Below, in pieces: positions 34,621 to 44,300 of a stretch of DNA of 64,000 bases. The notes below the pieces were generated by a model that had not been told where the DNA came from, searched no databases, and saw nothing but the letters and a program-made list of their open reading frames with translations. Each line of letters opens with the position of its first letter. Within the stretch, counting starts at the first letter, position 1. Location of the stretch: assembly GCF_000516515.1 (NCBI RefSeq), contig NZ_KI911784.1, positions 2,078,881 to 2,142,880 on the forward strand. Reading direction: 5' to 3'. Source of the DNA: Chloroflexus sp. Y-396-1. Its GTDB lineage: Bacteria > Chloroflexota > Chloroflexia > Chloroflexales > Chloroflexaceae. The position numbers and the translations under genes were made by a program.

Positions 34621-35826
34621 CTACGACCTCGGTGCGCGATTGCGGGCAGTGCGGATCCAATCACGAGGTTTGATTCCAAGCAATAGTCGCACATACAGCC
34701 AAAGTTTCCAGACGATGAAGAAAGGGGTGAAGAGTAACGAACGGTAGATCGGCCACGGCGCTCTGACCAGGAATAATCCGCTGAGGATGTAGATAATTTG
34801 TCCTACCAGGATGAAGCTGGCCAGCGCTAAGGCAGCCGGATCACGTAATATCAGTGCGATGAACAGTACCAAGACGCTGAGACCGGTTACTACCGAGAAA
34901 GGTGGAATCAGTTGCTCGATAGCGGCATCGATGAGCAAGAAACTTCGTCGGCGTAATCCTTCACGCAACAGACGTGGGACGTAATGGCGAATCATCTCCA
35001 TTCGTCCTCGTTCCCAGCGTTCGTTCTGTGTCTGTGCTGATCTCAAGCTATCAGGCATCTCAGCCCAGACGATGGCATCAGGGGCGAACATTGCTCGCTC
35101 GCCGGCCAGGATAAGCCGCATATGATATTCAATGTCTTCCGTTAACGAGGCTGTCCAGCGATGACGCCGTAGAATATCGGCAGCGAAGACCATGCCGTTA
35201 CCCTTTAGCCCGGTCGATCCACCAAGCACCATACGACCAAGCGGGCGCAGGTAGTGCAGGACGATGAGGGCAACCGCACGAATGCCGGCACTCCAGGCGC
35301 CTTCTGGTTGACGCACGGCGTAGTATGCTTGAATGACCCGTTCACCTCGCGCCAGCCGGGCATCCATCACGCGCAGAAAGTTGGTAGAGACGACCGAATC
35401 GGCATCGAGGATGACCACAGCATCGTGTGGCTCATTGCGATCCCATACCTGCTGCAATAACCATTCTAGGGCGTACCCCTTACCGCGCAGCGTTTGATCA
35501 AACCGTTCGTGTACAATGGCTCCGTGGGCTTTGGCTACTGCCGCAGTACGGTCTGTGCAATTATCTGCTACGACGTGTACGGTGTAGAGTTCACGCGGAT
35601 AGTCGAGCTGATTAAGATTCGTGAGGAGATCGGGGATCAGCCGCTCTTCGTTGTGGGCCGGGATCATAATGACAAAGCGAGTAGTAGGGTTTGCCCGCAT
35701 CGGTGTTGTACGGCGGGCGAAGAAGGCGGCACCGGTTAGCATGAGCAGATAAGCCACGATGAAGGCCAGTATGCCACCCACAAGCCAATAGCCAACAGTG
35801 ATTACCCACCAGATTAACCACATCAT
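34621..35826 (-). CDS. Membrane GT2 glycosyltransferase (processive-type signature)
   Basis: A 401-residue protein. It has two N-terminal helices (about 3-35), a GT-A domain with IPAHNEE, VVADNCTD, VVILDADS (DxD), the acceptor-site LTEDIEYHMRL and the QNERWERGR motif (Q-x-x-RW), then two or three C-terminal helices (about 300-380). The D, DxD, ED, QxxRW set is that of processive or BcsA-like enzymes, although non-processive relatives share it. ATG 35826 overlaps the TGA of the upstream gene. It is the last gene of block 3. Confidence 0.85.
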   Translation of the reverse strand: MMWLIWWVITVGYWLVGGILAFIVAYLLMLTGAAFFARRTTPMRANPTTRFVIMIPAHNEERLIPDLLTNLNQLDYPRELYTVHVVADNCTDRTAAVAKAHGAIVHERFDQTLRGKGYALEWLLQQVWDRNEPHDAVVILDADSVVSTNFLRVMDARLARGERVIQAYYAVRQPEGAWSAGIRAVALIVLHYLRPLGRMVLGGSTGLKGNGMVFAADILRRHRWTASLTEDIEYHMRLILAGERAMFAPDAIVWAEMPDSLRSAQTQNERWERGRMEMIRHYVPRLLREGLRRRSFLLIDAAIEQLIPPFSVVTGLSVLVLFIALILRDPAALALASFILVGQIIYILSGLFLVRAPWPIYRSLLFTPFFIVWKLWLYVRLLLGIKPRDWIRTARNRAPRS

Positions 35827-36935
35827 AGCTGCTCCTTGTGCTTGATCGGCTGTGGTTCGGCACCGGTTTCGGTCAATGTCTCGTACAGTATATTACTCAG
35901 ACGAACAGCGTAGTGATCGAGGTTCATGCTCTCTTCAACCAGGCGGCGTCCGGCTTTTCCCATACGTACCGCTGTTTCCGGATCGGCGAGGAGGTGCTCG
36001 ATAGCTGTGCGTAATGCTGCCGGGTCGCGTGGTGGTACGTAGAGTCCGGTCTTGCCCTCCACAACGATGTCGGTCTGACCAGGCGTAGCTGTGCAGATTA
36101 CTGCGCGTTCCATCGCCATCGCTTCAAGGATAGCAGTCACACCAGCCTGAAACTCAACTGGTTCAAGTGGCATGACCAGGAAGCGGCTATCGCTATAGAG
36201 CTGGCGCAGGTCGTACTGACTGAATTTCTGTACCCGGACATTCGGCGGGATCGGTTGATTCTGTGTTGAGTCACGTTGTTTCGACCAGGGGCTAGCTGCT
36301 GCGATAACCACATCAGCTTCGAGGCCGACTACTGCACGGAGAAGGGTTGGGTAGTCACGTCGTTCTAACCCGACTGCACAGATTTGCGGTCGTGGTGTGG
36401 GGCGTGGTGGGGCGAGGCGAGGGTGGAAAAACTGATCATCCACCATAAACGGCGTAAATGGTACACGTTGGATCGGTACACCCCAGCGTTCGGTGATAAA
36501 CCGTTGTTGCCATGTTGAGTAAACAATGAAGCGGTCAATATGGCTCTGTATACCGAAGCGGTCGAGAAAGACCATCTTTTTGGGCACCGACAGGATGTGC
36601 ACGATCATCAGATGGCGGGGGCGACGATTGGGGCTGAAAAACTTGAGGAGTGCAGCTAGGGGTAAACCAACTTGTTCACCGTCGGTAAAAATAGCTTGAT
36701 AACGGTGGCGGCGGGTAAAACACGCCCATGCTAGCAATAGGTTTGGTCCACCTAGGCGTTCAAAGAAGCGGCCAATCGGCCCAGCGGTTTGGCGGGCCAC
36801 TCGATAATCAATGATGTCGGCACCAAAGTGGCGTGCCAGTTCCAGGTAGTCGGCCCGTGGTCGTTTACCGGTAGCGATTTGTTGTTCGAGATCAGGTGGG
36901 ATAACACCAGAAACGGTTAACAGAACTTGGTTCAC
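35823..36935 (-). CDS. GT4 family glycosyltransferase
   Basis: A 370-residue GT-B enzyme. The C-terminal half carries the nucleotide-sugar site: ICAVGLERRDYPTLLRAV, LVMPLEPVEFQAGVTAILEAMAMERAVICTATPGQTDIV (E-x7-E region) and TGLYVPPRDPAAL. It lacks a signal peptide and is probably membrane-associated through a basic face. The start is a GTG in a GTGA overlap with the preceding gene's stop, and its own stop overlaps the next start, so all three genes of block 3 are coupled. The sugar donor is unknown. Confidence 0.82.
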   Translation of the reverse strand: MNQVLLTVSGVIPPDLEQQIATGKRPRADYLELARHFGADIIDYRVARQTAGPIGRFFERLGGPNLLLAWACFTRRHRYQAIFTDGEQVGLPLAALLKFFSPNRRPRHLMIVHILSVPKKMVFLDRFGIQSHIDRFIVYSTWQQRFITERWGVPIQRVPFTPFMVDDQFFHPRLAPPRPTPRPQICAVGLERRDYPTLLRAVVGLEADVVIAAASPWSKQRDSTQNQPIPPNVRVQKFSQYDLRQLYSDSRFLVMPLEPVEFQAGVTAILEAMAMERAVICTATPGQTDIVVEGKTGLYVPPRDPAALRTAIEHLLADPETAVRMGKAGRRLVEESMNLDHYAVRLSNILYETLTETGAEPQPIKHKEQL

Positions 36936-38056
36936 GCCGGAATCCCCTCTTGCATACGCGCCAGATCAACTTCACCTTTAATCAACTCAAGCAGGCGACC
37001 GGCATTGTGGCGAGCATCATACGCTCGGCTCACATGTTTGCTTGCCTGTTCGCCAAAGTGTAAACGTTCTTCGGGGCGCATAATCAAGCGTCGAAGTGCT
37101 TCTGCGAGCGCCTGTACATCACCGACCGGCGTGAGCAGCCCGGTCTCACCGTCGCGCACAATTTCAGGAATGGCAGCAACGCGCGTGGTCACTGCCGGTA
37201 ATCCGGCAGCGGCGGCTTCGGAAAGTACCATCGGCAGACAATCACCGAAGGTGGGTAACGCAAAGATGTCGGCCTGGTGGTAGAGGGCTTTCAGGGGCGC
37301 ACTATTTGGTTGCATGCCGTGATAGACGAAGACACCAGGTTCAGGCGGGACACTATCTTTTGTGACCAGATGAAGTTCTACGCCAAGGTGCCGCAGTGTG
37401 CGAAAGGCATCGAGAAGCAGAAAACCGCCTTTACGTTCGAGATTGGCACCCACGAACAGAATCTTTACCGGCCCCTCGTGGCGGTTGCGCGGTGTTGGAC
37501 GTTGCCATTCGTGCACGTTGACACCAGGGGGAATGACGGTAATCTTGTCGGCCGGTACCCCATACCCTTCGATCAAGCCCTCTTTCGCCCATTGACTCCA
37601 GGTCACCAGATGGCGGGCTAGGCTGAAGCAACGTCGGTTTAGGTGCCATTTTAGCCGTTCTAACCATGCTGGCCCAGGCTCGTGCTGATAATAAGGGCCA
37701 AGTTGATCATATTGTAAGGGTGTGGCATCGAGTGAGACAATACTCGGGTAACGACGCAACCAAGCGGCGGCCAGTACTGCCGGTACTTGGGTGTGGAAAA
37801 ACAGAGCGTCGATGGTAGTTTGCCTGACCAGTCGGCGTAACGAGCGTCGTGCTCGTAGACCGGCGCGCACGGTCCAATTGCTTTTGTAGATAGGAATGCG
37901 CGCTGCAAGGCCGTGGGTCTCGAAAGGAATCAGCGCCCAGTGTGGTCGCACATCGGGATCGCGACTGATGTTTGCCTGAAGGTTTTTGGTATGGGTCACG
38001 TGACCGAGCGCCTGTTCAAGGACAAAACCGATGTTGTACAAAGTTGAACCAGTCAT
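36932..38056 (-). CDS. GT4 family glycosyltransferase
   Basis: A 374-residue GT-B enzyme. It opens with GFVLEQALGHVTHTKNLQ, an N-terminal form seen in a group of GT4 proteins in which the His may act near the acceptor. The donor site is VKILFVGANLERKGGFLLLDAF, ADIFALPTFGDCLPMVLSEAAAAGLPAVTTRVAAIPEIV and ETGLLTPVGD. It is the first gene of block 3 and faces the NHL lipoprotein gene across a 315-bp gap that holds an imperfect 25-bp inverted repeat. Confidence 0.84.
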   Translation of the reverse strand: MTGSTLYNIGFVLEQALGHVTHTKNLQANISRDPDVRPHWALIPFETHGLAARIPIYKSNWTVRAGLRARRSLRRLVRQTTIDALFFHTQVPAVLAAAWLRRYPSIVSLDATPLQYDQLGPYYQHEPGPAWLERLKWHLNRRCFSLARHLVTWSQWAKEGLIEGYGVPADKITVIPPGVNVHEWQRPTPRNRHEGPVKILFVGANLERKGGFLLLDAFRTLRHLGVELHLVTKDSVPPEPGVFVYHGMQPNSAPLKALYHQADIFALPTFGDCLPMVLSEAAAAGLPAVTTRVAAIPEIVRDGETGLLTPVGDVQALAEALRRLIMRPEERLHFGEQASKHVSRAYDARHNAGRLLELIKGEVDLARMQEGIPA

Positions 38057-38124
38057 AACGGAGCCTGTCAGAGTTGATGTTGCACTTCACCAAACGGCAC
38101 GGCGCAGCGAGCTACGTTTAGTAT

Positions 38125-38149
38125 AACGAAAAGGTATAACCTTAGCGTT
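38125..38149. promoter_or_regulatory. 25-bp inverted repeat in the divergent intergenic region
   Basis: The arms are AACG-N2-AAGGT and ACCTT-N2-CGTT around a 3-base centre. It overlaps a TATACT -10-like box (38120-38125, minus strand) 64-69 bases before the GT4 start. It is a candidate operator for block 3. Nothing else is seen in 38057-38371. Confidence 0.35.
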
Positions 38150-38371
38150 AATGAAATAGGTATGGTGCTTGCAATGTTGTCATATCGTGAGCGCAGGAAG
38201 TAGCTCTGCCGGTGCGCTGTTTGTTTGCCAGAGGTCTTTGTCGGTGGTTTGTTGTACGGTAGGTACACGACGGTGGGTTGAAGAATCGGATAGCGTGCAT
38301 TTGCTATGATAAAGACGAAAGTCGGTTTATTCAATCAACTTCGTTTACGGTGTGATGACAGAAGGAATCGC

Positions 38372-40351
38372 ATGCGGTGCTATCTATTCGCTATTATCCT
38401 GCTGGCCGTTGTTTTCGTGTCCTGTACCGCACCTCCAGCGCCAACGCCAACCTCGCTGCCGCCCAGTCCGACGGCAACCATTCTGGAACAAGACCTGACC
38501 TTTGCTGAGCTTGGTCTGCGGCTCCGTTTACCGGCAGGCTGGCAGAGCCGGCTGGAAGGTCAGACGTTACGGATTGCTGCAACAACAGCAGCGCTTGATG
38601 CAGCCGTTATTGATGCACCGCTGTTGCTGATCGATACCATACCGGTAGCCACATTCACCGCTCAATATGGGACCGCTCATCCAGAGACGGTATTCGAGCT
38701 GGCGAGCAGTGCCATTCAGTCGGCGGGTTATACAATCTCACCGACACAATCGGTACAGATTGGCCGTGCGCAGGGTGTAGTTGCCGATCTCAGCGGCCCG
38801 AACGGCCATGGGCGTCTTATCGTACTGGTTGATGAGACACGGATTTTGCGCATTCTGGCTCAGGCGGCACTCACGCACTGGATGGTCGAGCAAGCGACGA
38901 TTGAGCAGGTCTTGGCCTCTATTGAAGTATTGCCGCTAGCAACACCAACACCAACTCCGCCAGTTATGGCTGCGCAACCGCAGATTGTTCGTTCAGGGCC
39001 ACCCGGTTTTGTGTTACGGCTTGGTGGTCGCAGTGGTCCTCCCAACAGCCGGTTCATCGCAGCGCGTGGTCTAGCTGCGGCACCCGATGGGACCATCTAC
39101 CTGGCCGAGAGTGGGCAGGGTGTTTGGGTGTTTGCGCCTGATGGTATGTTACGTACTACGTTTGGCGCCGATGAGCTGCTCGATGCCTACGATGTTGCAC
39201 TCGGCCCTGATGGTGATCTGTATGTGGCAGATTACGGGCGAAATGCAATTGTCCGGTTTACGTCAACGGGAACGCTGCTTGGGCGTTGGGGTGGTCATGG
39301 GAATGCTCCCGAGCAGTTTGGTCTCTCGGCGCCGCAACGAATTGCTGTCGCTGCCGACGGCAGTGTCTATGCACTCGATACACGCCTCGGTGCCGATGGG
39401 TTGGCTGTGAGCAGTATTGTACGTTTCACCGGTGAAGGACGTTTCATCGAACGGATAACGTTGCCGCCCGATGTGGCGCCGGCCGATCTGGTGGTTGATC
39501 CGAATGGCATGATCTATCTGGCCGAGAGCTTTGCCGGTACCATCATTAAACTTGCACCTGATGGCAGTGTACTGGCCCGGCTAGGTGATCCGGCTGATCC
39601 GACGCTCCTGGCGGGGCCGGTGATCGATCTCGATCGCGCCGGTTATCTCTACCTTGCCACGTATGCCGGTACCATCCTACGGCTATCGCCTGATGGTATC
39701 GTTGTTGCCCGTGGTGGGCAGCCAGCTACTGCCGGTAGCATTCCGAACCCCGGCGAGATCAGTCTGCCTAACGGTATCGTAGCGGCACCGGGTGGTATTG
39801 TCTGGGTCAGTGACAATAGTGGTGAATACAGTGCCATTTCGGCCTTTCGCTTGCAAACCGATGCGGCAGCGCTGGCAACGGCAATGGCACTCGTACCGAC
39901 GACCAGCATCCCAACCGGTGAGACGACGCAGCAGTGGGCCTCCACTGCTACTGCGAGTAGCTTTTACGCTCCCGATTATGATCCTGCCGGAGTCGTTGGT
40001 CCGCCTGATGTTGCAGGCTGTCAGGATAGCCCGGATGCCTGGGCACCGGCCACTCCTGGCAGTCGCGAGACACTCACGGTGAGCTTTGCGAATCCGGTAT
40101 TTGCCACCGGTCTGGTTATTTACCAGAATCATCAGCCCGGCTATGTGACGCTGGTCGAAGTGATTGACGAGCAGGGTACGGCTCAGACTGTTTATCGGGC
40201 TGAACCGACAGCAGCACCGGAATGTCCGTTTGTGCAGACGATCACCTTCGAGCAAACCTTGACTCGGGTAATCGGTGCGCAGATTACCATAGATCAACGG
40301 AACGGCAGTTGGAGCGAAATTGATGCGGTGGCCCTGATCGGAGTTCCGTGA
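38372..40351 (+). CDS. Lipoprotein with NHL-type beta-propeller and C-terminal beta-sandwich
   Basis: A 659-residue protein. It has a signal with lipobox VVFVSC (Cys about 18), a Pro/Thr linker, an alpha/beta domain (about 40-190), a second linker (about 190-205), and a six-bladed NHL propeller (about 215-510; repeated PDGTIYLAE, PDGDLYVAD, ADGSVYALD, PNGMIYLAE). The C-terminal galactose-binding-like domain (about 530-655) ends with IDAVALIGVP. Such proteins bind surface polymers or proteins. ATG 38372 with GAAGGA upstream gives the proper signal; the frame open to 38306 would add a charged leader. Confidence 0.75.
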   Translation: MRCYLFAIILLAVVFVSCTAPPAPTPTSLPPSPTATILEQDLTFAELGLRLRLPAGWQSRLEGQTLRIAATTAALDAAVIDAPLLLIDTIPVATFTAQYGTAHPETVFELASSAIQSAGYTISPTQSVQIGRAQGVVADLSGPNGHGRLIVLVDETRILRILAQAALTHWMVEQATIEQVLASIEVLPLATPTPTPPVMAAQPQIVRSGPPGFVLRLGGRSGPPNSRFIAARGLAAAPDGTIYLAESGQGVWVFAPDGMLRTTFGADELLDAYDVALGPDGDLYVADYGRNAIVRFTSTGTLLGRWGGHGNAPEQFGLSAPQRIAVAADGSVYALDTRLGADGLAVSSIVRFTGEGRFIERITLPPDVAPADLVVDPNGMIYLAESFAGTIIKLAPDGSVLARLGDPADPTLLAGPVIDLDRAGYLYLATYAGTILRLSPDGIVVARGGQPATAGSIPNPGEISLPNGIVAAPGGIVWVSDNSGEYSAISAFRLQTDAAALATAMALVPTTSIPTGETTQQWASTATASSFYAPDYDPAGVVGPPDVAGCQDSPDAWAPATPGSRETLTVSFANPVFATGLVIYQNHQPGYVTLVEVIDEQGTAQTVYRAEPTAAPECPFVQTITFEQTLTRVIGAQITIDQRNGSWSEIDAVALIGVP

Positions 40352-40359
40352 AACGTTGA

Positions 40360-41211
40360 TCACCCCTCACAATCGAGACCAATATCGAGGGCACGCACCG
40401 AATGGGTAAGCGCTCCAACTGAAATATAATCAACACCGGTCTCGGCGATTGCCCGTACCGTTTGCAGTGTGACACCACCGCTGGCTTCAGTTTTGGCACG
40501 TCCGGCAATGGCTTGCACAGCCAGACGAAGCTGGTCGAGGGGCATATTATCGAGCAAAATTAGGTCGGCGCCGGCTTCAGCGGCAGCAATTGCGGCTGCG
40601 ACATTTTCCACCTCAACCTCAATCTGTACCATTGGCCCGATGTGTTGTCGCACCTGTTTGATCGCACTAACCAGATCAATACCCTGGGCGGCCAGGATAG
40701 CCAGATGGTTATCTTTGAGCATCACCCCGTCGTACAGGCCAAACCGATGGTTGTAGCCACCACCAACCCGCACTGCATATTTTTCCAGGGCGCGCAAGCC
40801 GGGTGTTGTCTTGCGCGTATCGAGAATCTTCGCCTTGGTGTTGGCTACCGCCGCTACGTATTGAGCGGTCATGGTCGCAATCCCACTCAGGCGCTGTAAC
40901 AGATTGAGCGCGACCCGTTCCCCGCTGAGAATGCTACGTGCCGAACCGACAACCGTTGCCAGCTTTGTTCCCGCAGCGACCGTTGCACCGTCATCGACAT
41001 GCAATAGTACCTTAAGCCTGGGATCGAGCTGGCGGAAGACGGCGATCACAACCGGCAAACCGGCTACCACGCCGGCTTCACGGGTGACGATGTGCGCCGT
41101 GCTCTGGACTGCTGCCGGGATAGCCGTTTGGGTGGTGAGGTCGCCGTTGCCAATGTCTTCAGCTAGAGCATTGGCGACAACGGTTTCAATGATGTGAAGA
41201 GGAAGTTCCAT
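40360..41211 (-). CDS. nadC: Quinolinate phosphoribosyltransferase (decarboxylating)
   Basis: A 283-residue full-length NadC. It converts quinolinate and PRPP to nicotinate mononucleotide, CO2 and PPi in de novo NAD synthesis. Seen: EDIGNGDLTT at the start, SGERVALNLLQRLSGIAT, ILDTRKTTPGLRALEKYAVRVGGG (substrate Arg and His/Lys residues; GGGYNHRFGLYDGVMLKDNH), EVEVEN and the C-terminal ASGGV and ISVGALTHS. AAGGAT lies before the ATG. It stands alone on the minus strand; nadA and nadB are not in the window. Confidence 0.96.
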   Translation of the reverse strand: MELPLHIIETVVANALAEDIGNGDLTTQTAIPAAVQSTAHIVTREAGVVAGLPVVIAVFRQLDPRLKVLLHVDDGATVAAGTKLATVVGSARSILSGERVALNLLQRLSGIATMTAQYVAAVANTKAKILDTRKTTPGLRALEKYAVRVGGGYNHRFGLYDGVMLKDNHLAILAAQGIDLVSAIKQVRQHIGPMVQIEVEVENVAAAIAAAEAGADLILLDNMPLDQLRLAVQAIAGRAKTEASGGVTLQTVRAIAETGVDYISVGALTHSVRALDIGLDCEG

Positions 41212-41249
41212 ATTTCATCCTTATCGCTCGTTCGTCTCAAACACGACCT

Positions 41250-41278
41250 ATTGTATCCGAGGATGTTGATAACGTCAT
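41250..41278 (-). promoter_or_regulatory. Promoter of nadC
   Basis: Minus strand -35 ATGACG (41273-41278), 17-bp spacer, -10 TACAAT (41250-41255), about 40 bases before the nadC ATG. Confidence 0.45.
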
Positions 41279-41282
41279 GCAC

Positions 41283-41312
41283 TTGTCTGCCGATGATGCG
41301 AAACTGTATTAT
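41283..41312 (+). promoter_or_regulatory. Promoter of the hybrid sensor gene
   Basis: -35 TTGTCT (41283-41288), 18-bp spacer, -10 TATTAT (41307-41312). Transcription would begin near 41319, after the ATG at 41277 and before the ATG at 41349, which supports the later start. Confidence 0.5.
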
Positions 41313-41348
41313 CATAGAACATATCGGCACGTAGTATTCAAGAAGCCT

Positions 41349-44300
41349 ATGCAAAAAACTCGCGCAATGGTGCATCACTCGCGTCGCCCAACTATCGGTG
41401 TTATCGCCGGTTGGCAATTTTACGGTACTGCCTTGACGATGAGCTACCTGAGCCCGATCTATCTCGGTATTCGTCAGGCAGCGCACGACATGGGTTGTAA
41501 CTTGCTACTGGCCTGCGGAATGGGGCCATCGGCACAAATTGACGACCCACCACAACCGGCCTGGTTTGCGGTTAGCGATGGCACTAATTTTGTCCCGGTT
41601 GGGCCATGGAATACCCATGGGCTGATCGTTATCAACCCTCTCCAACGGCCAGAACGTTCGCAGATGGTGCAGGCGATCCGGGCGGCTGGTCATCCGGTCA
41701 TCTTTGTCGGTTCGGGGGAAGTGGGGTCAACAATTGTTGCCGATAATACTGCCGGTATTCAACAGGCTCTGCACCATCTTATTGAGCATGGTCATCGGCA
41801 GATCGCCTTTATTGCCGGTAGCCAACACGATCTGGAGGGTGACACAGGGGATCGACTCCGCGCTTTTCAGGAGGGAATGGCCCGATTTGGTATCGAAGTT
41901 GATCCACGCCTGATCGTTTTTGGGAATCATGTGTTCGCTGGTGGCTACAGTGCCGTTAAACGGTTACTTGCTACTCATATGCCGTTTACGGCTGTTCTGG
42001 CGAGTAATGATGAATCGGCGCTCGGTGCGATGGCCGCTCTCCGCGACCATGGGAGGCGGGTACCGGAGGATGTTGCCATCATCGGTTTTGATGATCGACC
42101 TGAAGCACTGTTGGCCGAGCCGGCATTGACTTCGGTACAGATACCATTGTTCAAGCTGGGCTATCGAGCGCTGGAACTTATGGTACGTCATATTCGCGAC
42201 CGCGAACCTTTGCCAGCATTGATACAGGTACCAACCCGGCTGGTCATTCGTGAGTCGTGCGGGTGTAGTCAGAATGCAGTGTTGGCCGATACCCTGGAAA
42301 TGATCACCCTCCAGGTTGATGCACCGGCGTATGCCGACGTGCAGGCGTCGGTCATTCTTTCAATGAGTGAGCTGCTCGGTCAGCGGTTGCATGGCTTTAC
42401 TCGTGAGGAGATCACGCATTTCTGTCAGCAGTTGCTCGAATCATTTCTTACAGGTGTTCAGTCTGCCGATCCTGACCAGTTTCGCTCAACGCTTGCCCGG
42501 CTGCTGAAACAGGTGGCCTTAGCCGGTGATGATGCTCACGACTGGCAGTTAGCGATTTCGTTTCTGCGCGATGTATGCCCACGGTTGCTCGATGCTTCCC
42601 TTCGTGATAGGGCGCAGAAGCTCCTCGACGAAGCCCGCATTACGATTAGTGCGGCAATGCGTTTTCAACACTGGCATTACCGTTACGGCCAACAACAAAT
42701 CAGCAACTGGGTTGGTCGTCTTACGGCTCGTTTACTGACTGCTCTGGCCGAGAGCGATATTTACGACATCCTGGCACGGCATTTGCCTGAATTACAGATA
42801 CCATTGCTGTGGATCGGCTTTTTTGAATCTGAACGCGATGATCCGGTGGCGTGGTGTCGGTTACGGGCAATCACGGTGCCCCAACAGCCGGTCATCCGTA
42901 TTCGAAGTCGTACTTTTCCTCCAGCACAATGGCTGGACTCCAAAGAGCCATTCCGCCTGATTCTGATACCACTGATTGGGGTTGATGGTGAGACTGGGTT
43001 CGTTGTGTTTGACTGTGCACAGCTTGATCTCTACGGCACTATTGTGCAGCAGATCAGTGCTGCCCTAAATGCAGCACATCTCCATCGTACAGCTACCGAA
43101 GGGCGCCGCCTGGCCGAGGAGGCGAATCGCCTCAAGAGCCGTTTTCTTTCAATGGTAAGCCATGAACTGCAAACACCCCTCAATCTGATTGTCGGGATGA
43201 GTGACCTGCTCTTACGTGAGAGTGCTGAAGGTGTTCAGCAGTTACCGATGCAAGTTCGTCACGATCTTAAGCGGATTCATGCCAACGCCCGTCATCTCAG
43301 TCGGTTGATTAGTGATGTTCTTGATCTGACCAGCAGTGATGCCGGTCAGTTACGGCTGGCTTATGAAGTTGTTGATGTCGGGGCGGTCATGCGTGCCGTG
43401 GCCGAAATTGGTCAGCAAATGGCCGCCGATAAGCATCTCGTTTGGCACGATGCGATTCCATCTGAAGGGCCATGGGTATGGGGTGATCGCACGCGCTTGC
43501 ATCAGATTGCGCTGAATCTGGTGGTCAATGCGATTAAATTCACGAGTCAGGGGAGTGTTAGTCTTTCAGTGACGACCGAAGCCGATGCCGTGACCATTAC
43601 GGTGCGTGACACAGGACTTGGTCTTTCGGCAGCGGAGCAGGCTCATATTTTTGATGAGTTTCAGCGTTCAGAGCGCAGTATTGAGCGTGGCTACAGCGGT
43701 ATCGGCTTGGGATTAGCAATCTGTAAACGACTGGTTGCGCTCCACGGTGGAACCATCGGCGTGCATTCGAGCGGTATCGAAGGTGAAGGATCAACATTTT
43801 TCTTCCGTCTTCCAACAATTGCCCGACCTACTGGGAAAATACGTCGTCAACCGTCGTCTGTCTCAACACGACCTCATGTCTTGTTGCTTTCCAGGCAGAA
43901 CGATGAGCGCCTTCAACACTACCTGGAAAAACGTGGTTTTATTGTTCGTTTCTTCTCTGTTGAAGAAAGTGCGGCTTGGTTAAGCGAACTTTCGGCACGA
44001 AATTACAGTGCTGTTGTTCTCAATGCTACCGAAGGTGATCAGGTATGGTGGCAAACGGTTCGCGTACTCAAGGCGAATCCTGCCACACGCAATCTGCCGT
44101 TGCTATGCTATGGAATGAACGAACACCATGGTGCAATCATTGAATTGGATTATCTCACCAAGCCGATTGAGTTGGCCGATTTAACGCGCGTGCTTGATCA
44201 GTACTGGCTCAATACCGATCCTGCGGCTACCACTCATACCGTGCTCGTGGTTGACGATGATCCTGATACGCGCGAACTCCATGCCCGCATCGTGCAGGCG

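Noticed and set aside
39683-40363. 226-residue minus-strand frame opposite the NHL gene
   Set aside because: It is antisense to the propeller repeats and has no recognisable domain.
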